A stretch of DNA of 29,885 nucleotides, from NCBI GenBank assembly GCA_046296435.1, contig JBKBLI010000043.1, positions 1-29,885 of the forward strand. The letters are read 5' to 3'. Below are positions 7,836 to 14,462 of the stretch, piece after piece; the stretch's first letter is position 1; each line of letters starts with the position of its first letter. The translations under genes were made by a program, and so were the position numbers. The stretch comes from M3007 sp046296435. GTDB lineage: Bacteria > Bacteroidota > Bacteroidia > Chitinophagales > Saprospiraceae. Under the pieces are notes generated by a model. The model ran no database searches. It was given only the letters and a program-made list of their open reading frames with translations, and was not told where the DNA came from.

Positions 7836-7944
7836 TGTAAAAAAGCGAGGGCAAGGGGAAACGGGCGAGGGCCAAGGCGCGCAGACGCGCCGCAGATCGA
7901 TGGGGACAAAGCGCCCAATCCGGCGCCTGCGGACGCTATTCTTT

Positions 7945-9918
7945 TCACGATCCAAAAAGGCTTCCGCCCAGTACCGCTTCCAAATCGCGCTGTATGCTCC
8001 AATCCCTAGCGTACAAGAAATTGAGGCGCGAAGCGATGGCCGGCGTCACCCGCGCGCTTGGTCGCGCGCTCAGCGGCGTCAGCACGCCGGGGCGCAAGGG
8101 CGGCAACTCTGCCGGCTCGCCCCCCTCTGGAGCGTAGCCGACCCAGGTTTTGTTCCCTAAAAACACCGGACCCGCAGCCGGCCACAACACTCGCCTGAAG
8201 CGCACCGACAGCGGCCAGCCGATGGGCGTCAGCAGCCAGACACAGAGCGCCAGGAACAAGTCAAAAAGGCGTTTGGCCCGTCGTTTGGCCGGATCGGCGA
8301 TCGCAAAACGCACTTCGATGGTGTAAAGTTCGCCGGGCGCGTTCTTATCGCCGCTTCCGATAATGCTCTGGCTGTCCTCGGGCAGTATTTTGCAGGACAC
8401 CGAGGGGTTGAGCCGGGTCATCCAGGTCATTAGGTCGCGCGCCGAACAATCCTTTGAGCAGAAGATGACCTCCTCTGCGCCAAACAATCGGGTTGCATCG
8501 TCCAATTGAGCCAGATCGCACAGCACCGTTTCGGGTTGTGCGTAGGCCGATGCTTCCGGCGCTCCGGGAGGGCGCGCGATGCCGAGCAGCGCAACCGGCG
8601 CTTCAGCCATCCTCAGCAGTTCGATACAGCGCGCAGCCTCCTCCGGGCCGCCCACGATGATGAGCCTACGCCGCAGGGCGTCGCCTATATTCAGACTGCG
8701 GTATCTGATGAAGTGCATTACCATGCGCAAGCTTAACAAAGCCCCAAAAGCCCATACGGCGCCCATCAGCACCACCGCCCGCGAGGGGCGGTAGTCCAGA
8801 TCGAGAAATCCGTACACCGCAGCCAACGCCAGAGTCCCGATCCCCAGACCCCGAAAAAGCCGCCGGATATTAAACGGCTCGTCGTATGCGCCGTTGATCC
8901 ATACGGCGCCCAGCCAGATGAGGATGTACAAAGGAAAATTGAACCACAGCACGCTGGGCTTGAACCAATCCGGATCGCGGTAGTAGTAGTTGGCCCAAAA
9001 GTTTTTGATCAACGCCAGCCCCAGATATATCAGCCCGGCGTCGGCCAGCGGCAAGCGGATTTTTTTCCATCCATTGGCCAGCAGCGTCAACCCCGCCCTA
9101 AACCAAATGGCTCCCTGCAACATGAGCACAAACAACCCCGCCTGTCTGCCGCTGAAGTGCTTGCGCGCAAAAATGATCATCGCTTGATAGAAAGTCCGCA
9201 CATAATTCAAGCTCCCCCGCTTGGTGCTCTCGCCCTTGTAATGGATGATGCGCGCCTCGGGGTAGTAATAGTTGCGGTAACCGGCGCGGGCGATCCGATA
9301 CGAAAGATCAATATCTTCTCCGTACATAAAAAACGCTTCGTCCAGCAGGCCCGCCTTATCCAACGCCGCGCGGCGAATCCACATAAAGCAACCGGCCAAC
9401 ACGTCCACCTCGGCGGTCTGCCCGGGATCCAAATGGCCCAGATAATAGCGATTGAAAACACGGCTGCGCGGGAACAGCGCCGACAAACCAAAAGTCTTGC
9501 AAAAAGCGACCCAAGGCGTCGGGAACCCGCGCTTGCTCTCAGGCAAGTATGCGCCGCCGCCGTCTATCAGTTTAACGCCCATTGCGCCGGCTTCCGGATG
9601 CGCGTCCATAAAAGTCAGACATTTGGCGAAGGTATCCTCCTCTACCACCGTATCCGGATTGAGCAGAAGCACGTACTCGCCCCGGCTCTCCCGAATGGCC
9701 TGATTGTTGGCTTTCGCAAAACCTACATTCTCGGCGTTGGCAATCAGACGCACCTCCGGAAACTTCTCGCGCAACATCCGCACCGAACCATCCACCGATC
9801 GGTTGTCCACCACCCACACCTCGCCGGCTATGCCTTGCATGGCCTTGCGCACCGAAAGCAGGGCCTGCTCCAGAAAGTGCTTGACGTTGTAGTTGACGAT
9901 AATGACGGAAAGTCGCAT
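7945..9918 (-). CDS. GT2 glycosyltransferase fused to membrane and degenerate sugar-transferase regions
   Basis: A 657-residue protein. Residues 1-270 are a family-2 glycosyltransferase: MRLSVIIVNYNVKHFLEQAL, WVVDNRSVDGS, NVGFAKANNQAI, the nucleotide/metal site LLLNPDTVV, and the acceptor/base motif FFMYGEDIDLSYRI. The family includes rhamnosyl- and other polysaccharide transferases. Several membrane helices follow (about 285-405). Then comes a small alpha/beta region (about 415-510) and a segment starting RAKRLFDLFLALCVWLLTPIGWPLS that resembles the membrane helix of polyprenyl-phosphate sugar transferases. That last domain lacks the usual basic KFRSM-type catalytic block, so it is probably not an active priming transferase. 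The likely role is surface polysaccharide or lipid glycosylation at the inner membrane. It has its own promoter at 9949-9956. Confidence 0.85.
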   Translation of the reverse strand: MRLSVIIVNYNVKHFLEQALLSVRKAMQGIAGEVWVVDNRSVDGSVRMLREKFPEVRLIANAENVGFAKANNQAIRESRGEYVLLLNPDTVVEEDTFAKCLTFMDAHPEAGAMGVKLIDGGGAYLPESKRGFPTPWVAFCKTFGLSALFPRSRVFNRYYLGHLDPGQTAEVDVLAGCFMWIRRAALDKAGLLDEAFFMYGEDIDLSYRIARAGYRNYYYPEARIIHYKGESTKRGSLNYVRTFYQAMIIFARKHFSGRQAGLFVLMLQGAIWFRAGLTLLANGWKKIRLPLADAGLIYLGLALIKNFWANYYYRDPDWFKPSVLWFNFPLYILIWLGAVWINGAYDEPFNIRRLFRGLGIGTLALAAVYGFLDLDYRPSRAVVLMGAVWAFGALLSLRMVMHFIRYRSLNIGDALRRRLIIVGGPEEAARCIELLRMAEAPVALLGIARPPGAPEASAYAQPETVLCDLAQLDDATRLFGAEEVIFCSKDCSARDLMTWMTRLNPSVSCKILPEDSQSIIGSGDKNAPGELYTIEVRFAIADPAKRRAKRLFDLFLALCVWLLTPIGWPLSVRFRRVLWPAAGPVFLGNKTWVGYAPEGGEPAELPPLRPGVLTPLSARPSARVTPAIASRLNFLYARDWSIQRDLEAVLGGSLFGS

Positions 9919-9937
9919 GAGTCAGCCAAAGGCTACC

Positions 9938-9956
9938 TACCTTTGCGGCAAAGGTA
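9938..9956. promoter_or_regulatory. Interlocked divergent promoters (two facing -7 boxes)
   Basis: TACCTTTGCGGCAAAGGTA is a perfect 8-3-8 palindrome. Its left half (9938-9945) is a consensus TAnnTTTG box for the rightward ftcD gene, whose ATG is 18 nt downstream. Its right half (9949-9956, minus strand) is the same box for the leftward glycosyltransferase gene, whose ATG is 31 nt away. No -33 box is clear on either side. Confidence 0.7.
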
Positions 9957-9962
9957 CTGCTT

Positions 9963-11645
9963 ATGCGACAACTCATCGAATGCGTTCCCAATTTCTCCGA
10001 AGGACGCGACCCGGAGGTCATCCGCCAAATTGCCGAAGCCATCCAAAGCGTGGAGGGCGTATCCTTGCTCGATACCGATCCGGGCAAAGCCGCGCACCGC
10101 ACCGTGATCACCTTCGTGGGCGAGCCTGCCGCGGTCGTTGAAGCCGCCTTCCGCGCCATTCAGAAAGCGGCCGAACTCATCGATATGCGCAAGCACCACG
10201 GCGAACACCCCCGCATGGGCGCCACAGACGTGTGCCCCCTGGTACCCGTGTCCAACATCACACTCGACGAAACCGCCCACTGGGCCGAAGAACTCGGCAG
10301 GCGCGTAGGCGAAAAACTCGGTATCCCCGTCTATCTGTACGAGGCCGCCGCCACCTCGCCCGAACGCCGCAACTTAGCCCATATCCGCGCCGGCGAATAC
10401 GAAGGCCTCCCGGACAAAATCGCCCGCCCCGAATGGAGGCCGGACTTCGGCCCCGCCCAATTCAACCCCCGCAGCGGCGCTACCGTCATCGGCGCCCGAA
10501 ACTTCCTGATCGCTTACAACGTCAACCTCAACACCACCTCCACCCGACGCGCCAATTCCGTAGCCTTCGACGTGCGCGAAGCGGGCCGCGTCGTCCCCGA
10601 CCCCGCAACCGGCAAGCCCCTCAAAGACGCCGAGGGCAACCCCATACGCCAACCCGGCCTGCTCAAAGGCGTCAAAGGCATCGGCTGGTATATCGAAGAG
10701 TACGGCATCGCTCAGGTGTCCATGAACATTACCGACATCGCGGCTACCCCCCTGCACATGGCTTTCGAAGCCTGCTGCGAAAGCGCCTCCCGGCGCGGCA
10801 TGCGCGTCACCGGCAGCGAATTGGTCGGCTTGGTCCCCCTACAGGCCCTGCTCGACGCCGGACGCTATTTCCTCAAAAAACAAAAGCGCAGCGTTGGCGT
10901 GAGCGACGCCGAACTGATCAAAATCGCCGTCAAATCCATGGGGCTGGACGAACTGACGCCCTTCGACCCCAAGCGGCGCGTCATCGAGTACAGTATCCAG
11001 GCCCTTCAGGCAGCCCCGCCCAAGTTGGTCGCCCGCTCTTTGGAGGACTTCGCGCAGGAGACCGCCTCCGAAAGCCCCGCTCCCGGCGGCGGCTCAATCA
11101 GCGCCTATGTGGGGGCCTTGGGCGCTGCGCTGGGCGCTATGGTGGCCAATCTCTCCGCCCACAAACGGGGCTGGGACGATCGCTGGGAAGCGTTCTCCGA
11201 TGCGGCGGCCCGCGCTCAGGAGCATCTGAAAAAACTGCTCCGCCTCGTCGATGCCGATACCGACGCCTTCAATCAGGTGATGGCCGCCTTCGCCCTGCCC
11301 AAAGGCTCCGAGGCCGAAAAGGCCGCCCGCAAAGCCGCCATACAAGATGCCACCCGCCAGGCCACCGAAACGCCTTTGGAAGTCATGCGCGCGGCCTTAC
11401 AGTCGTTCGACGTGCTTCAGCAAATGGCCGACAGCGGCAATCCCAACAGCGCCAGCGACGCCGGCGTAGGGGCTTTGTGCGCAAGAGCGGCCGTAAGGGG
11501 CGCTTACCTCAACGTGCGCATCAACCTCGCGGGCATCGAAGACCGCGACTGGGCCGCCGCCGCGCTGCAAGAAGCGGAGGACATGCTCGCCGCCGCCGAG
11601 CGCGCCGAGGCGCAGGTGCTGGCCAGCGTCGAATCCAAAATCTGA
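9963..11645 (+). CDS. ftcD: Bifunctional glutamate formimidoyltransferase / formimidoyl-THF cyclodeaminase
   Basis: A 560-residue fusion of both activities of late histidine degradation. The N-terminal transferase (about 1-325) moves the formimino group from formiminoglutamate to tetrahydrofolate. It shows LIECVPNFSEGRDPE and the catalytic His82 in HHGEHPRMGATDVCPLVP. The C-terminal cyclodeaminase (about 350-555) converts the product to 5,10-methenyl-THF and ammonia. It has FAQETASESPAPGGGSISAYVGALGAALG, the family's glycine-rich folate site. The length matches other bifunctional FTCD proteins. No hutH, hutU or hutI is in the window, so the rest of the pathway must be elsewhere. Transcription starts from the shared palindrome just upstream, giving a leader of about 12 nt or less. 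A dispersed repeat copy follows 33 nt after the stop. Confidence 0.95.
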   Translation: MRQLIECVPNFSEGRDPEVIRQIAEAIQSVEGVSLLDTDPGKAAHRTVITFVGEPAAVVEAAFRAIQKAAELIDMRKHHGEHPRMGATDVCPLVPVSNITLDETAHWAEELGRRVGEKLGIPVYLYEAAATSPERRNLAHIRAGEYEGLPDKIARPEWRPDFGPAQFNPRSGATVIGARNFLIAYNVNLNTTSTRRANSVAFDVREAGRVVPDPATGKPLKDAEGNPIRQPGLLKGVKGIGWYIEEYGIAQVSMNITDIAATPLHMAFEACCESASRRGMRVTGSELVGLVPLQALLDAGRYFLKKQKRSVGVSDAELIKIAVKSMGLDELTPFDPKRRVIEYSIQALQAAPPKLVARSLEDFAQETASESPAPGGGSISAYVGALGAALGAMVANLSAHKRGWDDRWEAFSDAAARAQEHLKKLLRLVDADTDAFNQVMAAFALPKGSEAEKAARKAAIQDATRQATETPLEVMRAALQSFDVLQQMADSGNPNSASDAGVGALCARAAVRGAYLNVRINLAGIEDRDWAAAALQEAEDMLAAAERAEAQVLASVESKI

Positions 11646-11678
11646 GCGCATTTTTTCGGACAAAAGGAGGTAAATATT

Positions 11679-11728
11679 TTCACGCAAAGGGCGCGAAGAA
11701 TATTCCGCCTTTGCGTGCTTTGCGTGAA
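11679..11728. repeat. Dispersed CTTTGCG hairpin repeat, copy A
   Basis: The arms TTCACGCAAAG (11679-11689) and CTTTGCGTGAA (11718-11728) are exact reverse complements around a 28-nt interior containing GAAGAATATTCC. Similar CTTTGC and GCGCGAAA words continue to about 11770. Related copies lie at about 20232-20330 and 29734-29822. It follows ftcD, ahead of the assembly gap. Confidence 0.85.
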
Positions 11729-11807
11729 CCCTTTGCATGCTTTGCGCGAAATTTCTTCCACGCAGGGCGTGCTATGGCGCGTTTTTTTTGAAAAAAGTGG
11801 CAAAAAA

Positions 11808-11904
11808 NNNNNNNNNNNNNNNNNNNNNNNNNNNNNNNNNNNNNNNNNNNNNNNNNNNNNNNNNNNNNNNNNNNNNNNNNNNNNNNNNNNNNNNNNNNNN
11901 NNNN
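11808..11904. other. Assembly gap (97 N)
   Basis: A run of unknown bases between ftcD and the dioxygenase gene. Both edges carry the same 7-mer CAAAAAA, and a dispersed repeat sits just to the left, a likely reason for the break. The true size is unknown. No coding sequence is visible at either edge except the dioxygenase stop at 11918. Confidence 0.99.
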
Positions 11905-11917
11905 CAAAAAACACCCC

Positions 11918-12433
11918 TTAGAGCGTCATGACGGCGCCGCAGCGCTTGCAGGTACGGGCCGATTCGTCTGCCGCGAAGGCTTCGATGGCTTGCTTGATCT
12001 GCGTGCCAATGTCCCTAAGCGCAAAACCCGCCTCGTGCAAGGGCGCGTTGCAACTTTCGCAAAACCACATCAACTTGTCTACCTCGCCCGGGCGACGGCG
12101 GCGTTCGACCACCAAACCTACCGTATTGGCCGGGCGCTGGGGGGAGTGGGGCACGCGCGCGGGCAAGAGAAACATCTCCCCCTGCCGTATGTCGATGGTC
12201 TCCGGCGTACCGTCGCCATGAATAATCTTGACCTGCACGTCGCCCTCGAGTTGATAAAACAGCTCTTCGCCCTCTTCCCAATGGTAGTCTTTACGACCGT
12301 TGGGGCCGCCTACCACCATGACGATGAAGTCGTCGTTTTCGACATAGATCTGTTTGTTGCCGACCGGCGGCTTGAGCAGGCTACGGTTTTCATCTATCCA
12401 TTTTTGAAGGTTGAACGGTTTACTGATCCCCAT
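11918..12433 (-). CDS. nbaC: 3-hydroxyanthranilate 3,4-dioxygenase
   Basis: A 171-residue cupin enzyme that opens the ring of 3-hydroxyanthranilate, giving 2-amino-3-carboxymuconate semialdehyde in the kynurenine branch of tryptophan breakdown or quinolinate/NAD synthesis. The iron ligands are visible as His51 and Glu57 in DYHWEEGEELFYQL and His96 in PARVPHSPQR. Bacterial enzymes also bind a second metal through two Cys pairs, here Cys124/Cys127 (FCESCNAP) and Cys161/Cys164 (CKRCGA). The length is typical. A TATTTTTG -7 box lies 16 nt upstream of the ATG. The RidA-family gene 3.5 kb away could act later in the same degradation route. No kynureninase or kynurenine monooxygenase gene is in the window. 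Confidence 0.94.
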   Translation of the reverse strand: MGISKPFNLQKWIDENRSLLKPPVGNKQIYVENDDFIVMVVGGPNGRKDYHWEEGEELFYQLEGDVQVKIIHGDGTPETIDIRQGEMFLLPARVPHSPQRPANTVGLVVERRRRPGEVDKLMWFCESCNAPLHEAGFALRDIGTQIKQAIEAFAADESARTCKRCGAVMTL

Positions 12434-12744
12434 GATTCGTTTTTTTCGGCAAAAATAAGCCGTAAATATTTAGCGACGGGGCCTTTGGTCAAAAAAGATG
12501 CGCTGCTACAGACGACAATAAACACTTTTCGCTGAACGCCGCCCCAGCGACGCCCGGCCGGATAAAGCGGCGCGCAAACGCGCGTACGCCGTCGGTCAGA
12601 CAAAAGGATAAATTACAAACCAACTGAAAAATCTAAAAAAATCTCGCAATACAGCCGGTTTTGTCATTATTGGCGCGCTTTGAAATAATCCAACGACCTT
12701 TGAATTTTTACCTAATCCATTCATCATCAAAACTACAACGAAGT
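12434..12744. other. Divergent intergenic region
   Basis: This 311-bp spacer separates the leftward dioxygenase gene from the rightward barrel gene. It holds a minus-strand TATTTTTG -7 box at 12450-12457 for the dioxygenase. On the barrel side I see only a one-mismatch-or-worse box (GACCTTTG near 12705), so that promoter is uncertain. No conserved ORF or RNA gene is recognisable. Confidence 0.6.
12450..12457 (-). promoter_or_regulatory. -7 box for the 3-hydroxyanthranilate dioxygenase gene
   Basis: The minus strand reads TATTTTTG, a TAnnTTTG match, 16 nt upstream of the ATG at 12433. No properly spaced -33 box is seen. Confidence 0.5.
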
Positions 12745-13296
12745 ATGCTGAAAAAAATCTGCTTTGTGCTTGCCTTTGGGGTGTTGGCGATTGTCGGAGC
12801 CTTGGCGCAGGACGCCCGTGTCGAGTTGGCAGGCCACTTCAACTACTTCGGCGGCAACGACGAAGCGCCTCAATTCATGGGCGTAGGCTTGCGCCTCGTA
12901 AAACTCTTTGCGCCGCACTGGGGCTACGTTGTCGGCGCCAATTACGGCCGTTCTTTGCAATCGAACATTCAGATCAACGGGCGCAATGCGCTGTTGGTTA
13001 CGGATCACTTCACAGGGTTCGAACCGGGCGTCGCCTACCACGGCGGCGAGGGCATGCGCGGATTCATGGCCGATTTACTGCTGCGCGCAGGAATGCAACA
13101 TTCGCGTGAAACGTACGCGGGCATCGCCGATGCCAAGAGGCGCTATTTTCACATCGGTCCAGAACTGGGTCTGGGCTTCAACGCAGCCATTGCCGAAGGG
13201 TGGTTGATCGGCGGCCGAGCGGGTCTGGGCCTCTTTGTGGGCGATATCGGCTATGCGCGTATCAGCGGCGGGATTAGCGTCTCGAAGACCTTCTGA
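12745..13296 (+). CDS. Small outer-membrane beta-barrel protein, hypothetical
   Basis: A 183-residue protein with a clear signal peptide (MLKKICFVLAFGVLAIVGALAQ, cleavage after AQ). The mature part is short alternating polar/hydrophobic strands rich in Gly, Tyr and aromatic girdle residues, for example FNYFGGNDEAPQFMGVGLRL, WGYVVGANYGRSL, ELGLGFNAAIAEGWLIGGRAGLGLF. It ends GISVSKTF with a terminal Phe, as expected for an eight-strand barrel recognised by the Bam machinery. It resembles the generic outer-membrane-beta-barrel families of Bacteroidota, but I cannot name a specific one. The frame extends upstream to 12661; the ATG at 12745 is chosen because it begins the signal peptide. Function is unknown. 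Confidence 0.75.
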   Translation: MLKKICFVLAFGVLAIVGALAQDARVELAGHFNYFGGNDEAPQFMGVGLRLVKLFAPHWGYVVGANYGRSLQSNIQINGRNALLVTDHFTGFEPGVAYHGGEGMRGFMADLLLRAGMQHSRETYAGIADAKRRYFHIGPELGLGFNAAIAEGWLIGGRAGLGLFVGDIGYARISGGISVSKTF

Positions 13297-13330
13297 ACCC
13301 GCGCATACTGCACGCGGCGACGAGCGCAGC

Positions 13331-13376
13331 GGCGCCCTTGTGCCGGGCCTCGCGCTTCGCCCCCGCACAAGGCGCC
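13331..13376. other. GC-rich inverted repeat between the barrel and DUF3276 genes
   Basis: GGCGCCCTTGTGC (13331-13343) pairs with GCACAAGGCGCC (13365-13376) with one bulged base, leaving a loop of about 21 nt. A third CCCTTGTGCGG word lies at about 13393-13403. No T-tract follows, so this is not a standard terminator. The rest of 13297-13493 holds nothing recognisable apart from a T6A9 tract at 13456-13470. Confidence 0.45.
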
Positions 13377-13493
13377 CACTGTCCGCCCACGCCCCCTTGT
13401 GCGGAATATACGTCCGGCGTTTGACATGCGTCGGACAAATTTGTGCGTTGCCGCCTTTTTTAAAAAAAAAGCCTGCGAATGCGGAATATCCAA

Positions 13494-13501
13494 TACCTTT
13501 G
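13494..13501 (+). promoter_or_regulatory. -7 box for the DUF3276 gene
   Basis: TACCTTTG is a perfect TAnnTTTG match. Transcription would begin near 13507, which rules out upstream in-frame starts and supports the GTG at 13547. No -33 TTTG is visible. Confidence 0.6.
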
Positions 13502-13546
13502 CCTCGAAGCTACAAAAGTCTTTTTTCAAATAATCACAGCAGTTAC

Positions 13547-14194
13547 GTGGAGAACGGGTTTTTTAAGCGCAAAGGAGGCGGTTTTAAAGACCGCGATAAT
13601 GACCGTGATCGGGGCAACGATCGGGAACGCGGCGGATTCAACCGCGAACGGGGGGGTGAGTTTCGGGACCGCAATCGCGATACCCGTGGCGGCGGCGGTT
13701 TCAGCCGCGACAGGGGGGACGCGCGCGATAGGGGCGGGTTCAACCGCGAACGCGGCGGCGACTTTCGGGACCGCGGCGAGATTGAAGAAAGCGTCTTTTC
13801 GAAGCGTGTCCGGGCCGGTAAACGCCGCACTTACTTCTTCGACGTGCGCCAGACTCGCAGCGACGATTACTTCATCACCATTACCGAAAGCACGCGTCGG
13901 GAAGACGGCTACGGCTACAAGCGCCACAAGCTGTTTTTGTACAAAGAAGATTTTAACCGTTTTGTCGAGGGCCTCAATGAGGTGGTCAACCACGTCAAAA
14001 CTGAGTTGATGCCTGATTTTGATTACGAAGAATTCGACCGCCGGCAAGCCGAATGGGAGGCGCAACACGCCGAAGGAGGATTTGAAGACGATGCGGCGTT
14101 CGACGAAGATATCGAAATGAACGAACAGAGCGATGAAATGGATGAAGACGACCGCCCTGCGAAGCGCGACAACGAGGATGATGTAACCTGGTAA
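13547..14194 (+). CDS. PUR-alpha-like DUF3276 nucleic-acid-binding protein with an RGG-like N-terminus
   Basis: A 215-residue protein. The core (about 84-155) is the DUF3276/PUR-like domain: SVFSKRVRAGKRRTYFFDVRQTRSDDYFITITES, then KRHKLFLYKEDFNRFVEGLNEVVNHVK. PUR domains bind single-stranded DNA or RNA. Ahead of it lies a stretch of about 70 residues made almost only of Arg, Asp, Gly, Glu, Asn and Phe, with repeated GGFNRERGG and FRDR units. The tail (about 175-215) is very acidic (DEDIEMNEQSDEMDEDD). The start is GTG: the only -7 box, at 13494-13501, lies downstream of earlier in-frame starts, and the GTG gives MENGFFKRKGG. The core call is firm; the RGG-like extension is seen directly and its role is inference. 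Confidence 0.85.
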   Translation: MENGFFKRKGGGFKDRDNDRDRGNDRERGGFNRERGGEFRDRNRDTRGGGGFSRDRGDARDRGGFNRERGGDFRDRGEIEESVFSKRVRAGKRRTYFFDVRQTRSDDYFITITESTRREDGYGYKRHKLFLYKEDFNRFVEGLNEVVNHVKTELMPDFDYEEFDRRQAEWEAQHAEGGFEDDAAFDEDIEMNEQSDEMDEDDRPAKRDNEDDVTW

Positions 14195-14319
14195 AGCGCC
14201 TCAGGGCGTCGGCTTACTGGCAGGCAAAGGCGATTCTACCCTCGCCTGCATTACTCAGAGACATCGCCTGCTGGCCTAATAACGCCCAAATCTGTTTCCG
14301 CGCTTTTTGCGCGCTATAG

Positions 14320-14351
14320 AGCCATGCGACCATGCGTCGCATGGCTTTTTT
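14320..14351 (+). terminator. Intrinsic terminator upstream of the citrate synthase gene
   Basis: A perfect 11-bp stem AGCCATGCGAC / GTCGCATGGCT (14320-14330 with 14336-14346) has a 5-nt loop and runs into TTTTTT (14346-14351). It lies about 125 nt after the DUF3276 stop and separates that gene from citrate synthase. Confidence 0.88.
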
Positions 14352-14391
14352 GGTATTCAACAAACTGAAGTTCAGAAAATTTGTTAGGTTC

Positions 14392-14424
14392 TTTGAACAA
14401 AACCATTTAAAAACCATACTTTTG
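14392..14424 (+). promoter_or_regulatory. Full -33/-7 promoter of citrate synthase
   Basis: TTTG at 14392-14395 and TACTTTTG at 14417-14424 are 21 nt apart, exactly the TTTG-N19-21-TAnnTTTG pattern of Bacteroidota. The predicted transcription start is near 14430, leaving a leader of about 33 nt before the ATG at 14463. Confidence 0.8.
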
Positions 14425-14462
14425 CCAAAATTTTTGCCGCAACCATCTACAGCCTCATTTTC

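Noticed and set aside
7732..7875. Extended N-terminus of GldC (start at 7875)
   Set aside because: The extra residues are the translation of the terminator hairpin and its T-tracts, and GldC proteins are about 110-120 residues long.
10232..11791. A 519-codon open frame overlapping ftcD on the same strand
   Set aside because: Its product is an Arg/Pro-rich low-complexity string typical of an alternative frame of a GC-rich gene; ftcD in the other frame has complete motifs.
13235..13546. Extended N-terminus of the DUF3276 protein
   Set aside because: The upstream part overlaps the barrel gene's end and a hairpin, and the -7 box at 13494-13501 lies within it.
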